Assembly (NCBI GenBank): GCA_027317845.1
Contig: DAHVQK010000027.1
Location: 1 to 45,220, forward strand
Length of the DNA stretch: 45,220 nucleotides
Direction: 5' to 3'
DNA from: Gammaproteobacteria bacterium
Lineage (GTDB): Bacteria > Pseudomonadota > Gammaproteobacteria > Steroidobacterales > Steroidobacteraceae
Shown here: positions 1 to 8,893 of the stretch, piece by piece
How positions within the stretch are numbered: position 1 is the stretch's first letter
How the letters are laid out: each line of letters starts with the position of its first letter
Program-made: the position numbers and the translations under genes
The notes under the pieces: generated by a model
The model's input: only the letters and a program-made list of their open reading frames with translations
The model's database searches: none
Told to the model about the DNA's origin: nothing

Positions 1-164
1 ATCGCCTCCCGCGTCTCCCGTGCACCCATGTCCGGCACCGTCCCAAGACTCTCCCCGCTGGCAGGGTTCAATACCTCCACCACCGCACCTCCCTGCGCAG
101 CCACCCACCGGCCCCCTACATATCCCCGCTGGCGAAGCAGCTTCGGATCGGCGAGTGTCAGCAT
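1..164 (-). CDS. gabD: Succinate-semialdehyde dehydrogenase, N-terminal fragment (gene runs off the window)
   Basis: Reverse-strand reading from the ATG at 164-162 gives 54 codons open to the window edge. The start is MLTLADPKLLRQRGYVGGRW, followed by a segment containing NPASGE and TVPDMG. This is the characteristic N-terminus of GabD-type NAD(P)+-dependent succinate-semialdehyde dehydrogenases, which oxidise succinic semialdehyde to succinate in 4-aminobutyrate breakdown. The catalytic Cys and Glu lie outside the window. A strong ribosome-binding site (AAGGAGG) sits inside the end of the upstream dienelactone hydrolase gene, and only 3 nt separate that stop from this start. The two genes are therefore very likely one transcript. 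The family call rests on the first 54 residues only; another aldehyde dehydrogenase subfamily is possible but less likely. Confidence 0.8.
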   Translation of the reverse strand, partial: MLTLADPKLLRQRGYVGGRWVAAQGGAVVEVLNPASGESLGTVPDMGARETREA

Positions 165-167
165 GTC

Positions 168-863
168 TCAGTTCTCCTCCTTCTCATTCTTCGCCCGTTC
201 CCCGCTCAGGTGCTGGCCGAGGAACTCCAGGGTGCGTTGGCGGGCAAGGGCGGCCGCCGCCGGATCGTAACTGGCTCGCAGGTCGCAGTTGAATCCATGT
301 CCGGCGCCCTCGTACAGGTGGAAGATGCCCGCCGGATGCAACGTCTTCATCCGCTCGATGTCGGTGAGTGGAATGCCCTTGTCGGCTGTGCCGAAGTGAT
401 ACATCACCGGGCAGTGCGGTGGCGCGCCGGCATCCTGCGCCCGGCCGTAATACACCACGGCGCAGTCGATCGGCAGCAGGCAGGCGGCGCGGTAGGATTG
501 TGCGCCGCCCCAGCAATAGCCCACCGTGGCCACCCGCCCGGAATGGCGCACCGCGGCGACCGTTGCCGCAAGGTCTTTCAGCGTCGCCTCCGGCTCGAGC
601 TCCTGCATGTAGCCGCGGCCCTCCTCGATCTCGGGCTGCGAGTAGCCGAGCTCGATGCCTCTGCGGATACGGTCGAACATCGCCGGAGCGATGGCGGTGT
701 ACCCGGCGCCCGCGAAGCCGTCGGTCACGGCGCGGATGTGTGCGTTGACGCCGAAGATCTCCTGGATCACGACCACGGCACCGTGGGGCTTGCCGCTCGG
801 CGCGGCGAGATAGGCCTGGAAATCATGTCCGTCCCGGGCCATGAGGGTGGTGAATTCGCCCAT
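168..863 (-). CDS. Dienelactone hydrolase family protein
   Basis: 231-residue alpha/beta hydrolase. The DLH triad is visible: Cys117 in GYCWGG, Asp161 in GTADKG and His189 in GAGHGF. Glu35 in QEIFG is the residue that, in the characterised Pseudomonas enzyme, contacts the nucleophile. Such enzymes hydrolyse dienelactone in the chlorocatechol pathway, but many homologues have unknown ester or lactone substrates, and no chlorocatechol genes are visible here. The ATG at 863 was chosen because the residue after it begins the normal DLH N-terminus (GEFTTLMARDGHDFQAYLA); upstream in-frame codons are non-homologous. There is no signal peptide, so it should be cytoplasmic. It is cotranscribed with the gabD-like gene 3 nt downstream. 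Confidence 0.9.
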   Translation of the reverse strand: MGEFTTLMARDGHDFQAYLAAPSGKPHGAVVVIQEIFGVNAHIRAVTDGFAGAGYTAIAPAMFDRIRRGIELGYSQPEIEEGRGYMQELEPEATLKDLAATVAAVRHSGRVATVGYCWGGAQSYRAACLLPIDCAVVYYGRAQDAGAPPHCPVMYHFGTADKGIPLTDIERMKTLHPAGIFHLYEGAGHGFNCDLRASYDPAAAALARQRTLEFLGQHLSGERAKNEKEEN

Positions 864-1029
864 GTAGGAACCTCGCGCTGTCTCGCGGACGCAGGTGGGA
901 CCTCGCAGCATAGCGCCTGCGGCGAGGCGGTGGAAAGACGCCCCCGGCGCCGGGCCCTTTGGCTGCGGGCGAGCGGCCCGTGATAGCCTAGGGCCGATTG
1001 GGACCTGAGCGTCCTCTGGGGAGGGGTGC

Positions 1030-2316
1030 ATGCTCGTCGGCTCGAGCGTACGGCGCGTCGCGATCGTGGGAGGACTGCGCATCCCATTCGCCCGGGCCCA
1101 TACCGCGTACGCGACCGTGGGCAACCAGGAGATGCTCACGGCTGTCCTGCGCGGCGTGGTCGAGCGCTTCGAACTGCACGGCGCCCGGCTGGGCGATGTC
1201 ATTGCCGGGGCGGTCATCAAACACTCCCGCGACTACAACCTGACTCGCGAGAGCGTGCTCTCCAGCGGACTCGACCCGCAGACCCCGGGGCTCGACGTGC
1301 AGCGCGCGTGCGGCACGAGTCTCGAGGCCGCCATCGCCCTCGGCAACAAGATCGCCCTGGGTCAGATCGACAGCGGGATCGCCGCCGGCGTGGACACGAT
1401 CAGCGATCCACCCGTGGTTTATCCGCGCGCCTACCAGCGGCTGCTGCTCGCGAGCTACCACGGCAAGACCCTTGGCCAGCGTCTCTCGCCCTGGCTGCGC
1501 CTGCGCTTCAAGCACTTCAAGCCCGTGTTGCCGGGCGTGGTCGAGCCGCGCACCGGGCTGTCCATGGGCCAGAGCGCCGAGCTCATGGTGCAGCGCTGGC
1601 AGATCCCGCGCGAGGAGCAGGACAGGCTCGCCTACGAGAGCCACATGAATGCCGCGGCCGCCTGGGGCGAGGGGTTCTATGACGATCTGGTGATGCCCTT
1701 CCTCGGCCTGAAAACAGACAACAACGTCCGTCTCGACACCTCCATCGAGAAGCTTTCCAGGCTGCGCGCGAGCTTCGATCCGCGCGACGGCACGCTGACC
1801 GCGGGCAACAGCACGCCGCTCACCGACGGGGCGAGCGCCGTGCTGCTCGCCTCGGAACAATGGGCCGAGCGGCGTAAACTTCCCGTGCTCGCCTACTTGC
1901 GTTACGGCAAGGCATGGGCGGTGGATTTCGTGAGCGGCCGTGAAGGGTTGCTCATGGCGCCCGCCTACGCGGTTCCCGCCATGCTGCGCGATGCGGGACT
2001 CGCGCTTCGGGATTTCGACTACTACGAGATCCACGAGGCCTTCGCCGCGCAGGTGCTCTGCACGCTCGCCGCGTGGCAGTCGGCCGAGTTCTGCCGCGAG
2101 TCGCTCGGTCTCGATGCGCCGCTCGGCGCCATCGAGCGCTCGCGGCTCAACATGAAGGGCGGAAGCATCGCCATCGGTCACCCCTTCGGGGCCACCGGCA
2201 CGCGCATCGTGGCCTCTTTGGCCAAACTCCTCGCCGCCGACCCGGCCGCCCGGCGCGGACTGATTTCCGTTTGCACCGCCGGCGGGATGGGGGTGACGGC
2301 CATTCTGGAGAAATGA
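1030..2316 (+). CDS. Acetyl-CoA acetyltransferase / 3-ketoacyl-CoA thiolase
   Basis: 428-residue thiolase. Catalytic residues are visible: nucleophile Cys94 in QRACGTSLEA, His384 in GHPFGATG, and the second Cys415 in CTAGGMG, where most thiolases have CxGGG. It condenses two acetyl-CoA molecules or cleaves 3-ketoacyl-CoA. Its length and N-terminus resemble the FadI-like branch, longer than the roughly 390-residue AtoB/FadA enzymes. The ATG at 1030 follows a GGGGAGGGG ribosome-binding site. It is divergent from the DLH gene across 166 bp that must carry both promoters. No FadJ-like partner is next to it, so placement in beta-oxidation, ketone body or PHB metabolism is undecided. Confidence 0.9.
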   Translation: MLVGSSVRRVAIVGGLRIPFARAHTAYATVGNQEMLTAVLRGVVERFELHGARLGDVIAGAVIKHSRDYNLTRESVLSSGLDPQTPGLDVQRACGTSLEAAIALGNKIALGQIDSGIAAGVDTISDPPVVYPRAYQRLLLASYHGKTLGQRLSPWLRLRFKHFKPVLPGVVEPRTGLSMGQSAELMVQRWQIPREEQDRLAYESHMNAAAAWGEGFYDDLVMPFLGLKTDNNVRLDTSIEKLSRLRASFDPRDGTLTAGNSTPLTDGASAVLLASEQWAERRKLPVLAYLRYGKAWAVDFVSGREGLLMAPAYAVPAMLRDAGLALRDFDYYEIHEAFAAQVLCTLAAWQSAEFCRESLGLDAPLGAIERSRLNMKGGSIAIGHPFGATGTRIVASLAKLLAADPAARRGLISVCTAGGMGVTAILEK

Positions 2317-2372
2317 CGACGCCTCCGGCGGTGCCGTGGGAGCGTCTTGGGGCAGACTGTCGGGACGTATCG

Positions 2373-2391
2373 CGCGGGCGGCGCGCCCGCG
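2373..2391 (+). terminator. GC hairpin downstream of thiolase gene
   Basis: Perfect 8-bp inverted repeat CGCGGGCG / CGCCCGCG around a 3-nt GCG loop, 57 nt after the thiolase stop. No T-run follows, so a classical intrinsic terminator is not proven. It may stall or protect the 3' end of the message. Confidence 0.35.
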
Positions 2392-2481
2392 GAACAAATA
2401 CAGACGTGCGTAAGCACGCGAGGAGGGCGGGTGCTCAGAGCAGGAGAGACCAGGCCAGCCCTCCGGTGTTGATTGGGTGGC

Positions 2482-4293
2482 ATGGGGGACCGAATGGGTC
2501 AGACTCCTTTTGAAGACAGCCAGACCCTGCGCTCGAATCTCGGGGTCCTGCTGGGCGGGACGCCGCTGTTTCGCGGGCTGGATCCGGCGCTGCTCGGCCG
2601 GATCGCCGCCTCGGCGCAATGGTTGTCCCTCCCCGGAGGCGCGACGTTGTTTTCCGCGGGCGAGGCGGCCGACGCGCTCTATGTGGTGCTGAGCGGCTCG
2701 CTCGGGGTGATGTCCCCCGACAGCCGCGCCCAGAGACGGTTCGTGGCGCGTCTCGCCGCCGGGGAGTCCGTCGGCGAGATGGGGCTGATCTCCGGCCGAC
2801 CGCGCCTCTTCAGCGTCGTCGCGTTGCGCAATACCGAGCTGGCGCGCATCTCGAGCAAGGCGTTCAACGAAGTTCTGCGGGGTGAGCCCGAGGCGATGCT
2901 GCGCATCGCGCAGCTGATGGTCGAGCGCCTCGAGGAGGCGGAGGGGGCGCCCCGGACGCACCCGCGTGGAGCCTACACGTTCACGGTCCTGCCCCAGAGC
3001 CTGGACGTGGATTTCGCGGCATTCTCGACCGCCCTGGTGAAGGCGCTCTCGGAGTTCGGGCGGGCGGAGCTGGTCTGGAGCGTGCGGGCCCGCACGCACA
3101 CCAGCCAATGGTTCAACGACATCGAGGCGGCAAACGACTATGTCGTGTACGTGGCCGACCCCACCCCCGATCGCTGGACCAAGCTGTGCGAGCGCCAGGC
3201 GGATGCGCTGCTGCTGTTGGCCCGGGCGGAGAGCCCGGCGGGCAGCTGGGCGGCGCTGCGCTGGCCGCATGATCACAGCCTGACCCCGCAGCGCTGGGAG
3301 CTGGTGCTGGCGCACGACAGCGAGATCGAGACCGGGGCTGCGGCCCGCTGGCTGGTCAATCTTCCTGACATTCCCCATCATCACGTCCAGACACCGGCCG
3401 ACTATGCCCGGTTCGCCCGATCGCTCACGGGCCGCGGCGTCGGGCTCGTGCTCTCGGGAGGCGGAGCGCGCGGGTTTGCGCACATCGGCGCGGTCAAGGC
3501 GCTGCGTGAGGCCGGCATTCCCATCGACGTGGTGGGCGGTACCAGCATGGGGGCCATTCTCGGCGCCGGCGTTGCTTCGCGCTGGAGCGTGCAGGAGCTG
3601 ACCGATCGGTTCCGGCACTGTTTCGTCGCCTCGCGACCGCTGCGCGATTACACGCTGCCCTTCGTGTCCCTGGTGTCCGGCCACAAGGTGAGCCGCATGC
3701 TGTACGAGGCGTTCGGTGACCTCGCCATCGAGGATCTGCCGCTGGCGTTCTTCTGCGTGTCGTCCAATCTGACCTTGGGCCGCGCACACGTTCATCGGCG
3801 CGATGCGCTGTGGCGCGCCCTGCGGGCCTCTGTCTCCGTCCCCGGAGTGTTGCCGCCCGTCGTGCACGGCGGTGAGGTGCTGGTCGACGGTGGGGCGATG
3901 AACAACCTGCCGGTCGATGTCATGCTGGAGATGGGACGGGGGCCGGTCATCGGCAGCGACGCCGGCGCCGACCGGGCTTTCGCCACCCACGGCGACGACA
4001 TCGACGTGCCGCTGCCCTGGCAGATCATGCGCTGGGTCAGGGCGCGGCGGCATCTGCCCAACATCTTCCAGATCCTGTGGCGCACCGGCATGGTCAACAG
4101 CAACGCCATCACCGCCGGTCAACGCGGCCGGGCGGATCTCTTGCTGCAGCCGCCGCTCGCGGAGATCGACATGCTCAACTGGAACGCGTTCGACCGCGCC
4201 GTCCAGGCAGGCTACGAATACACCAGCCGGCGCCTGGACGAGCTGCCCGCGGACTCTCCCCTGTGGCGCAGCGCCGGAGTGATCGGGGGGTGA
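2482..4293 (+). CDS. Cyclic nucleotide-binding domain / patatin-like phospholipase
   Basis: About 603 residues. Residues 25-150 form a cyclic nucleotide-binding jelly-roll, including GESVGEMGLISGRPR, the phosphate-binding cassette region. The C-terminal half is a patatin lipase. It has the oxyanion motif SGGGARG, nucleophile Ser355 in GTSMG, and the catalytic Asp in VDGGAMNN. This order matches bacterial relatives of neuropathy target esterase (lysophospholipase/serine esterase). No transmembrane helix is obvious. Start is uncertain: TTG 2473, ATG 2482 and ATG 2494 are all in frame, and 2494 has a GGGGGA stretch just upstream. Whether the CNB domain still binds cAMP cannot be told by eye. It stands alone after a 165-nt spacer from the thiolase. 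Confidence 0.88.
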   Translation: MGDRMGQTPFEDSQTLRSNLGVLLGGTPLFRGLDPALLGRIAASAQWLSLPGGATLFSAGEAADALYVVLSGSLGVMSPDSRAQRRFVARLAAGESVGEMGLISGRPRLFSVVALRNTELARISSKAFNEVLRGEPEAMLRIAQLMVERLEEAEGAPRTHPRGAYTFTVLPQSLDVDFAAFSTALVKALSEFGRAELVWSVRARTHTSQWFNDIEAANDYVVYVADPTPDRWTKLCERQADALLLLARAESPAGSWAALRWPHDHSLTPQRWELVLAHDSEIETGAAARWLVNLPDIPHHHVQTPADYARFARSLTGRGVGLVLSGGGARGFAHIGAVKALREAGIPIDVVGGTSMGAILGAGVASRWSVQELTDRFRHCFVASRPLRDYTLPFVSLVSGHKVSRMLYEAFGDLAIEDLPLAFFCVSSNLTLGRAHVHRRDALWRALRASVSVPGVLPPVVHGGEVLVDGGAMNNLPVDVMLEMGRGPVIGSDAGADRAFATHGDDIDVPLPWQIMRWVRARRHLPNIFQILWRTGMVNSNAITAGQRGRADLLLQPPLAEIDMLNWNAFDRAVQAGYEYTSRRLDELPADSPLWRSAGVIGG

Positions 4294-4535
4294 AGACTCG
4301 AGCAGCCTACGTCGCGGGTGGACGTCGATACGTCGATGTCATAGAGCGATTTCGGACATCTCAATAATTTGATTGATATGGGAATTCATGTGATTATGAA
4401 ACGAAGTCCGAGAGCGTTTTTTGATCATCATGATCCGGCGAATCAAACATCGCATCGCGCGCAGTATCGGACGCAGCTCTACGGGACGCAGACGCATCAC
4501 ACGCAAGCTCCCGGTGGGGCGGGAGGAAGTGGTGT

Positions 4536-4894
4536 ATGAGAGCGGCCTCACCTGAGCAGGAAACGCTCATCGAAGAAGCCCGTGCAGAAGAACTCGTCGC
4601 GCTGCGAGCGGCGATCCTGGAGAAAGACATCCACGTTGCCGGGACGTCGCGGGTGATCTCTGAGGTCAACCTGCCCGGTTTTTCCCTGACGTTCTCGGGT
4701 GGCACCTGCCTCGCCAAGGCTTACGGACTGCGCGAGCGGATGTCGGAGGATATCGATCTGCGTCTGCAGGTCCCGCACACCCGCACGTTCAACCGATCGG
4801 CCGTGAGACGCTCACTTCATTCGGCTTCACCTGCGCATCGCGTTTCACACCCGGCATTGCGCTCCGTCCCATCGTGCGCCTAGAAACTGGATGA
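4536..4894 (+). pseudogene. AbiEii-type nucleotidyltransferase toxin remnant
   Basis: The first 75 or so codons read like the start of AbiEii toxins: SGGTCLAKAYGL, then RMSEDIDL, the two nucleotidyltransferase motifs. Soon after (about 4780-4800) this frame degenerates into basic, Ser-rich residues and stops at 4883. A neighbouring frame then reads SFGFTCASRFTPGIALRPIV and ends at a TGA (4892-4894) overlapping the rmuC ATG. This suggests a frameshift plus a large deletion, since intact AbiEii proteins are about 250-300 residues. A good ribosome-binding site (GGAGGAAG) precedes 4536. No AbiEi antitoxin partner is visible; the 240 bp upstream are AT-rich, unlike the neighbours. Presumably a dead leftover of an acquired type IV toxin-antitoxin/abortive-infection operon. 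Confidence 0.75.
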
Positions 4895-6435
4895 CTGGAG
4901 GATCTGCTTCCGTGCAAATCGCGCTCATCGCCGCCCTGGCGGCCGCAATCGGTGCCATCGCGACATCGGTCGTCGCGCGCGCCCTGCGGCGGGCCGCCCT
5001 CGCCGCCACGGAATCCCAGCTCGCCGCGCTGCGCGAGCAGCTGGCGGCGGCGACGCGCGCTGGCGAGGACCTGCGGGTCGAGTGGAACAGGGCCTCCGAA
5101 GCCCTACGCGCGGAAACCGGACGGCGCGCCACGGCGGAAGCAGGCGCGGCTCGAGCGGTGGCGCTCGATGCGAACGTGGCGCAACTCAACGGTGAGCTGG
5201 CCACGCTCAAGGCGAGTCTCGCGGCCGGCGAGGCGAGGCTCGCCGCAGAGCGCGAGGCCGCGCGCCAGAACCTTCGGCTGCTGGAGGAGGCCCGGGCAAA
5301 GCTTTCCGATGCCTTCAAGGCGTTGTCCTCGGATGCGCTGAGGAGCAACAACCAGGCGTTTCTCGAGCTCGCGCGCGCCACGCTCGAGAAGTTCCAGCAG
5401 GGCGCGGCCGGGGATCTCGAGGCGCGACAGAAGGCCATCGAGCAGCTCACGCAGCCGATCCGCGAGCGCCTGGAGAAGTTCGACGGCAAGATCGATGAGC
5501 TCGAGCGGGCGCGCCACGGCGCGTACCGTGCGCTCACGCAGCAGGTCGATGACCTGCTCAAGGTGCATCTGCCGCAGCTGCAGCGCGACACCGCCGGCCT
5601 GGTCAAGGCGCTGCGCCAGCCCCAGGCGCGCGGGCGCTGGGGCGAGGTGCAGCTGCGGCGCGTGGTCGAGATGGCCGGCATGCAGGAGCACTGTGACTTC
5701 AAGGAACAGGTCAGCCAGACCCGCGAGGATGGCGCCCGTCTGCGTCCCGATCTCATCGTGTTCCTTCCCGGCGGGCGCCAGGTGGTCGTCGACGCCAAGG
5801 CGCCGGTCGATGCCTATCTGGAGGCCGTCGAAGCGCAGGATGAAGCCGCGCGCGCCCAGGCATTGATGCGCCATGCCCGACAGGTGCGCGACCATATCGC
5901 GACGCTCGGCAAGAAAGCCTACTTCGACCAGTTCGACCCCACGCCGGAGTTCGTCATCCTGTTCGTGCCCGGGGAGGCGTTCTTCTCCGCCGCGTTGGCC
6001 CAGGATCCCGAACTGATCGAGTATGGAGCCGAAAGCCGCGTCATCCCCGCAAGTCCGACCACGCTCATCGCTCTGCTCAAGGCGGTGTCCTACGGATGGC
6101 GCCAGGAGGCGCTCGCAAAGAACGCGCAGGAGGTCGCGGACCTCGGCAAACAACTCTACGAGAGGGTCGCTACGCTCGCCGGACATTGGGCCCGGGTAGG
6201 CGATCGTCTCGACAAGGCGCTCGAGGCGTACAACAGCGCCACGGCGACCCTGGAGACCCGCGTGCTGGTCTCGGCGCGCCGCTTCGCCGATCTCGGCGCC
6301 GCGCCGGTCGGCGCCGACATCGAGTCCCTGGAGCCGATCGAGCGCGTGGCGCGCAAGGTGCAGGCGGCCGCATTGTTGCAACCGCCGACGCCTGGGCCGT
6401 CGGCAGCGAACGAGGCCGAGGGCTCATCCGCCTGA
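4891..6435 (+). CDS. rmuC: DNA recombination protein RmuC
   Basis: 514 residues. An N-terminal hydrophobic helix (about residues 8-30) is followed by a long Ala/Glu/Arg-rich coiled coil to about residue 190, then the RmuC domain. Recognisable motifs are RGRWGEVQLRRVVEMAG and RPDLIVFLPGG followed by VDAKAPVDAYLEA near residue 299, which fits a PD-(D/E)xK-like nuclease core. RmuC limits inversions at short inverted repeats in E. coli and is reported to act against some mobile elements; its biochemistry is poorly defined. The ATG at 4891 overlaps the stop of the AbiEii relic; GTG 4912 is an alternative start directly before the hydrophobic helix. The gene is intact between two decayed genes. Confidence 0.93.
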   Translation: MTGGSASVQIALIAALAAAIGAIATSVVARALRRAALAATESQLAALREQLAAATRAGEDLRVEWNRASEALRAETGRRATAEAGAARAVALDANVAQLNGELATLKASLAAGEARLAAEREAARQNLRLLEEARAKLSDAFKALSSDALRSNNQAFLELARATLEKFQQGAAGDLEARQKAIEQLTQPIRERLEKFDGKIDELERARHGAYRALTQQVDDLLKVHLPQLQRDTAGLVKALRQPQARGRWGEVQLRRVVEMAGMQEHCDFKEQVSQTREDGARLRPDLIVFLPGGRQVVVDAKAPVDAYLEAVEAQDEAARAQALMRHARQVRDHIATLGKKAYFDQFDPTPEFVILFVPGEAFFSAALAQDPELIEYGAESRVIPASPTTLIALLKAVSYGWRQEALAKNAQEVADLGKQLYERVATLAGHWARVGDRLDKALEAYNSATATLETRVLVSARRFADLGAAPVGADIESLEPIERVARKVQAAALLQPPTPGPSAANEAEGSSA

Positions 6436-6509
6436 GCCGGTCGAGGATTGCCGGCGAATCGCCGCAGCTGTACGATTATCCAGGCCACGGACGTGGGGAG
6501 GAAGTCGCC

Positions 6510-6852
6510 GTGATCACGCTCTATCACCACCCCAAGCCCCGCTCCTCGCGCTTCATCTCCTGCTCGAGGAGCTGCAGGCGCCCTACGCGGTCCGCCTCGT
6601 CATGGTTCGCAAGCGCGACGGCAGCGGAGCGGTGGATCCGGCCAACCCCCAGCCGCACGGCAAGGGGCCGGTGATCTCCGACGGCGGCGTCATCGTCTTC
6701 GAGTCCTCCGCCGTCGCGCTCTACCTGACGGACCGTTTTCCGAAGAACGCACTCGGGCCACTGGTGGGCGAGCGTGATCGCGGCGCCTACCTCTCCTGGC
6801 TCGCCTACTACAGCGGTGTGCTCGAGCCGGCGTTCGTGTCGAAGCTGCCGAG
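6510..6852 (+). pseudogene. Glutathione S-transferase family relic (frameshift, C-terminus lost)
   Basis: From GTG 6510, preceded by GGGGAGG 8 nt upstream, the frame reads VITLYHHPKPRSSRF, the usual start of one GST subfamily. Near 6554 the homology jumps to another frame (LHLLLEELQAPYAVRLVMVR). It continues there through VFESSAVALYLTDRFP and AYLSWLAYYSGVLEPAFVSK before homology ends. The thioredoxin-like domain and the first helix of the C-terminal domain remain; about 80-90 residues are missing. One lost base explains the frameshift; the missing tail argues against a simple sequencing error. The second frame runs without a stop into the GH39 gene, so automatic callers may report a false GST-GH39 fusion starting at ATG 6602. 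Confidence 0.8.
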
Positions 6853-6964
6853 CGTGCAGGTGCCACGCGGCACGCCCGGCCGGCCTTTGAGCGCGCTCAG
6901 GGGCGGGACAACGGATGACTCTGGCACACTAGCGTCCCGAGGACATGCACCGGAGGTAGGATCG

Positions 6965-8551
6965 ATGAGCTTGCCAATGCCGCGCGGAATCCGTTGGGTT
7001 GCCGTCATCGCCCTGATGCTCTGCGTGCCGCTGCGGCCGGCCGTCGCCGAAGCGGCCCGACCGGTGAGCATCCGGGTCGACGGCGCCGCGCCGGGACACC
7101 CGTTCCCGCATTTCTGGGAGCAGATGTTCGGATCGGGACACGCCATCCTCGCGCTGCGGGCGAACTATCAGCGCGACATGCGCGAGGTCAGGCGCCACAC
7201 CGAGTTCCGCCTGGTGCGTTTTCACGGCATCTTCGATCGGGAGGTCGGCCTCTTTCACCTCGACGCGCACGGCCGGCCGGTCTACAACTTCACCTATGTC
7301 GACGAGATCTACGATGCGCTGCTCAGGCAGGGCGTGCGCCCGTACGTCGAGCTGAGCTTCATGCCGCCGCAGCTCGCCTCGCGCAAGGCGGCCGTGGGCT
7401 TCTGGTACGACCCGAACGTCGCCCCGCCCAAGAGCTGGAGGCTGTGGGGCCAGCTCGTCCACCGCTTCGCGCAACATCTGGTCAACCGGTACGGAATCAA
7501 CGAGGTCTCGCACTGGTACTTCGAGGTCTGGAATGAGCCGAACATCGGGTTCTGGGCGGGCGCACCGAGGCAGGCGAGCTACTTCCACCTGTACGAAGTG
7601 AGCGCGCGCGCGCTGAAGAGCGTCAGCCCGCGGTTGCGCGTGGGAGGGCCCGCGACCGCCCAGGCCGCGTGGATCCCGGCCTTCATCCGCTTCTGTGCGG
7701 CCCGGCACGTCCCCGTGGATTTCGTCTCGACCCACGTCTACGGCGATGACACCGCCGAGAACGTCCTGCACCGGCACGAGACCATCGGCCGCCGGGACAT
7801 GGTCGTGCGCGCCGTCGAGAAAGTGCACCGGGAAGTGCGGGACTCGCCGATGCCCGGGCTGCCGGTCATCTTCAGCGAATTCAACGCCACGTACACCGGC
7901 ACCGAAGTCGACGTGACGGACTCGCCCTACATCGGACCGTGGATGGCGCATACCATCAGCGCCACCGACGGTCTGGTGAAGCTGATGTCGTACTGGACCT
8001 TCTCCGATGTCTTCGAAGAACAGGGCGTGGTCAAGACACCGTTCTACGGGGGCTTCGGCCTGATCGCCGCCGGCGGCATTCCCAAGGCCGCCTTCAACGA
8101 CTTCAGTCTCCTGCACCGGCTCGGGACCGAACGGCTCGCGAACTCGTCCGATTCCGCGCTGGTCACGCGGCGCAAGGATGGGACACTGGTGATCGCGGTG
8201 TGGAATTACGCGCCGGCGGGGCCGCACGGCACCACCAAGACCTACCACCTCAAATTGCGGAACCTCTCCGGCGCGCGACATGCCTACATCTGGCTCGTCG
8301 ACCGCGACCACGGCTCGCCGCTCGCCACCTGGCAGGCCATGGGCTCGCCTCCCTATCCGACCTTTGCGCAACGCAAGGTATTGCTCGCGGCCGCGCGCCT
8401 GCCACCGCCTCGGGTGGAGGCGCTGCGGGGCGGCTCCCCGCGGCTGACGCTCTACCTGGTGCCGCACGCCCTCGCGCTGATCGAGCTGCGGCCGCATCCG
8501 GGCGCGGTCACCGCGAAGGGGCCGGCACGCTATGGATCCATGCGTAAGTAA
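6965..8551 (+). CDS. Secreted glycoside hydrolase family 39 (beta-xylosidase-like)
   Basis: 528 residues. A signal peptide (about residues 1-30, with VAVIALMLCVPL as core and AVAEA near the cleavage site) predicts export. The GH39 barrel follows. The acid/base is Glu191 in FEVWNEPN and the nucleophile is Glu305 in FSEFNATY; also visible are RFHGIFD and YWTFSDVFEE. The C-terminal part (about 380-528) should be the beta-sandwich. Family members cleave xylo-oligosaccharides, other beta-glycans or alpha-iduronides, so substrate is undetermined. ATG 6965 has GGAGG about 9 nt upstream; the in-frame extension to 6602 is GST debris. It stands alone, with no xylan-use genes nearby, though a TonB-dependent receptor with its own sigma factor lies 24 kb away. 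Confidence 0.88.
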   Translation: MSLPMPRGIRWVAVIALMLCVPLRPAVAEAARPVSIRVDGAAPGHPFPHFWEQMFGSGHAILALRANYQRDMREVRRHTEFRLVRFHGIFDREVGLFHLDAHGRPVYNFTYVDEIYDALLRQGVRPYVELSFMPPQLASRKAAVGFWYDPNVAPPKSWRLWGQLVHRFAQHLVNRYGINEVSHWYFEVWNEPNIGFWAGAPRQASYFHLYEVSARALKSVSPRLRVGGPATAQAAWIPAFIRFCAARHVPVDFVSTHVYGDDTAENVLHRHETIGRRDMVVRAVEKVHREVRDSPMPGLPVIFSEFNATYTGTEVDVTDSPYIGPWMAHTISATDGLVKLMSYWTFSDVFEEQGVVKTPFYGGFGLIAAGGIPKAAFNDFSLLHRLGTERLANSSDSALVTRRKDGTLVIAVWNYAPAGPHGTTKTYHLKLRNLSGARHAYIWLVDRDHGSPLATWQAMGSPPYPTFAQRKVLLAAARLPPPRVEALRGGSPRLTLYLVPHALALIELRPHPGAVTAKGPARYGSMRK

Positions 8552-8893
8552 TGTCCAGTGCGGTGTGCCGGAGGTGATGCGCCATGCGTCCATCCGGTAT
8601 ACCGCATGCACTCGAGCAGCGTTCGCTGCGCCCGCCCGCCCCAAGAGCCCGGGTACAAGTACGGCGTCCTCGTGCCGTGCCTCGAGAGGCTGGTTGCGGT
8701 GGGCGTGTGCGCTTACGCCCTCGACATGAGGTTCCACGATCGTGGCGGCTTTCCCGGTGGCGATCGACCGCGGGCGGGCGGCGGATCGCCGGCCCGAGAG
8801 AGTCGGGAGGGCGCATGAAGCCAGGGCGGGGATTGCGTTGGCTCGCGGAGGTACGCAAGATGCCGGCTGCAATCCTGCCCCGGTCCGCCCTTC
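8552..8893 (+). other. 342-bp stretch without a recognised gene
   Basis: Several short frames are open on both strands, but none resembles a family I know, and GC content alone explains them. The one translational signal is GGAGGT (8847-8852) before ATG 8860. It opens a 43-codon frame to 8991 that overlaps the start of the next gene in a different frame. This could be a coupling leader, or the downstream gene may have lost its original start. Promoters of the 8894-12723 cassette probably lie here. Confidence 0.5.

Noticed and set aside
988-4122. Very long open frame on the minus strand (over 1000 codons) opposite thiolase and patatin genes
   Set aside because: Low-complexity Arg/Gly/Ala/His composition with no family motif, antisense to two genes with intact catalytic residues; a product of high GC content. 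The same holds for minus-strand frames at 6929-9289, 15105-17117, 25835-27619 and 36777-38738.
4339-4551. Small minus-strand frame in the AT-rich stretch as an AbiEi antitoxin remnant
   Set aside because: The translation has no resemblance to the AbiEi winged-helix or C-terminal domain and lies on the opposite strand to the toxin relic.
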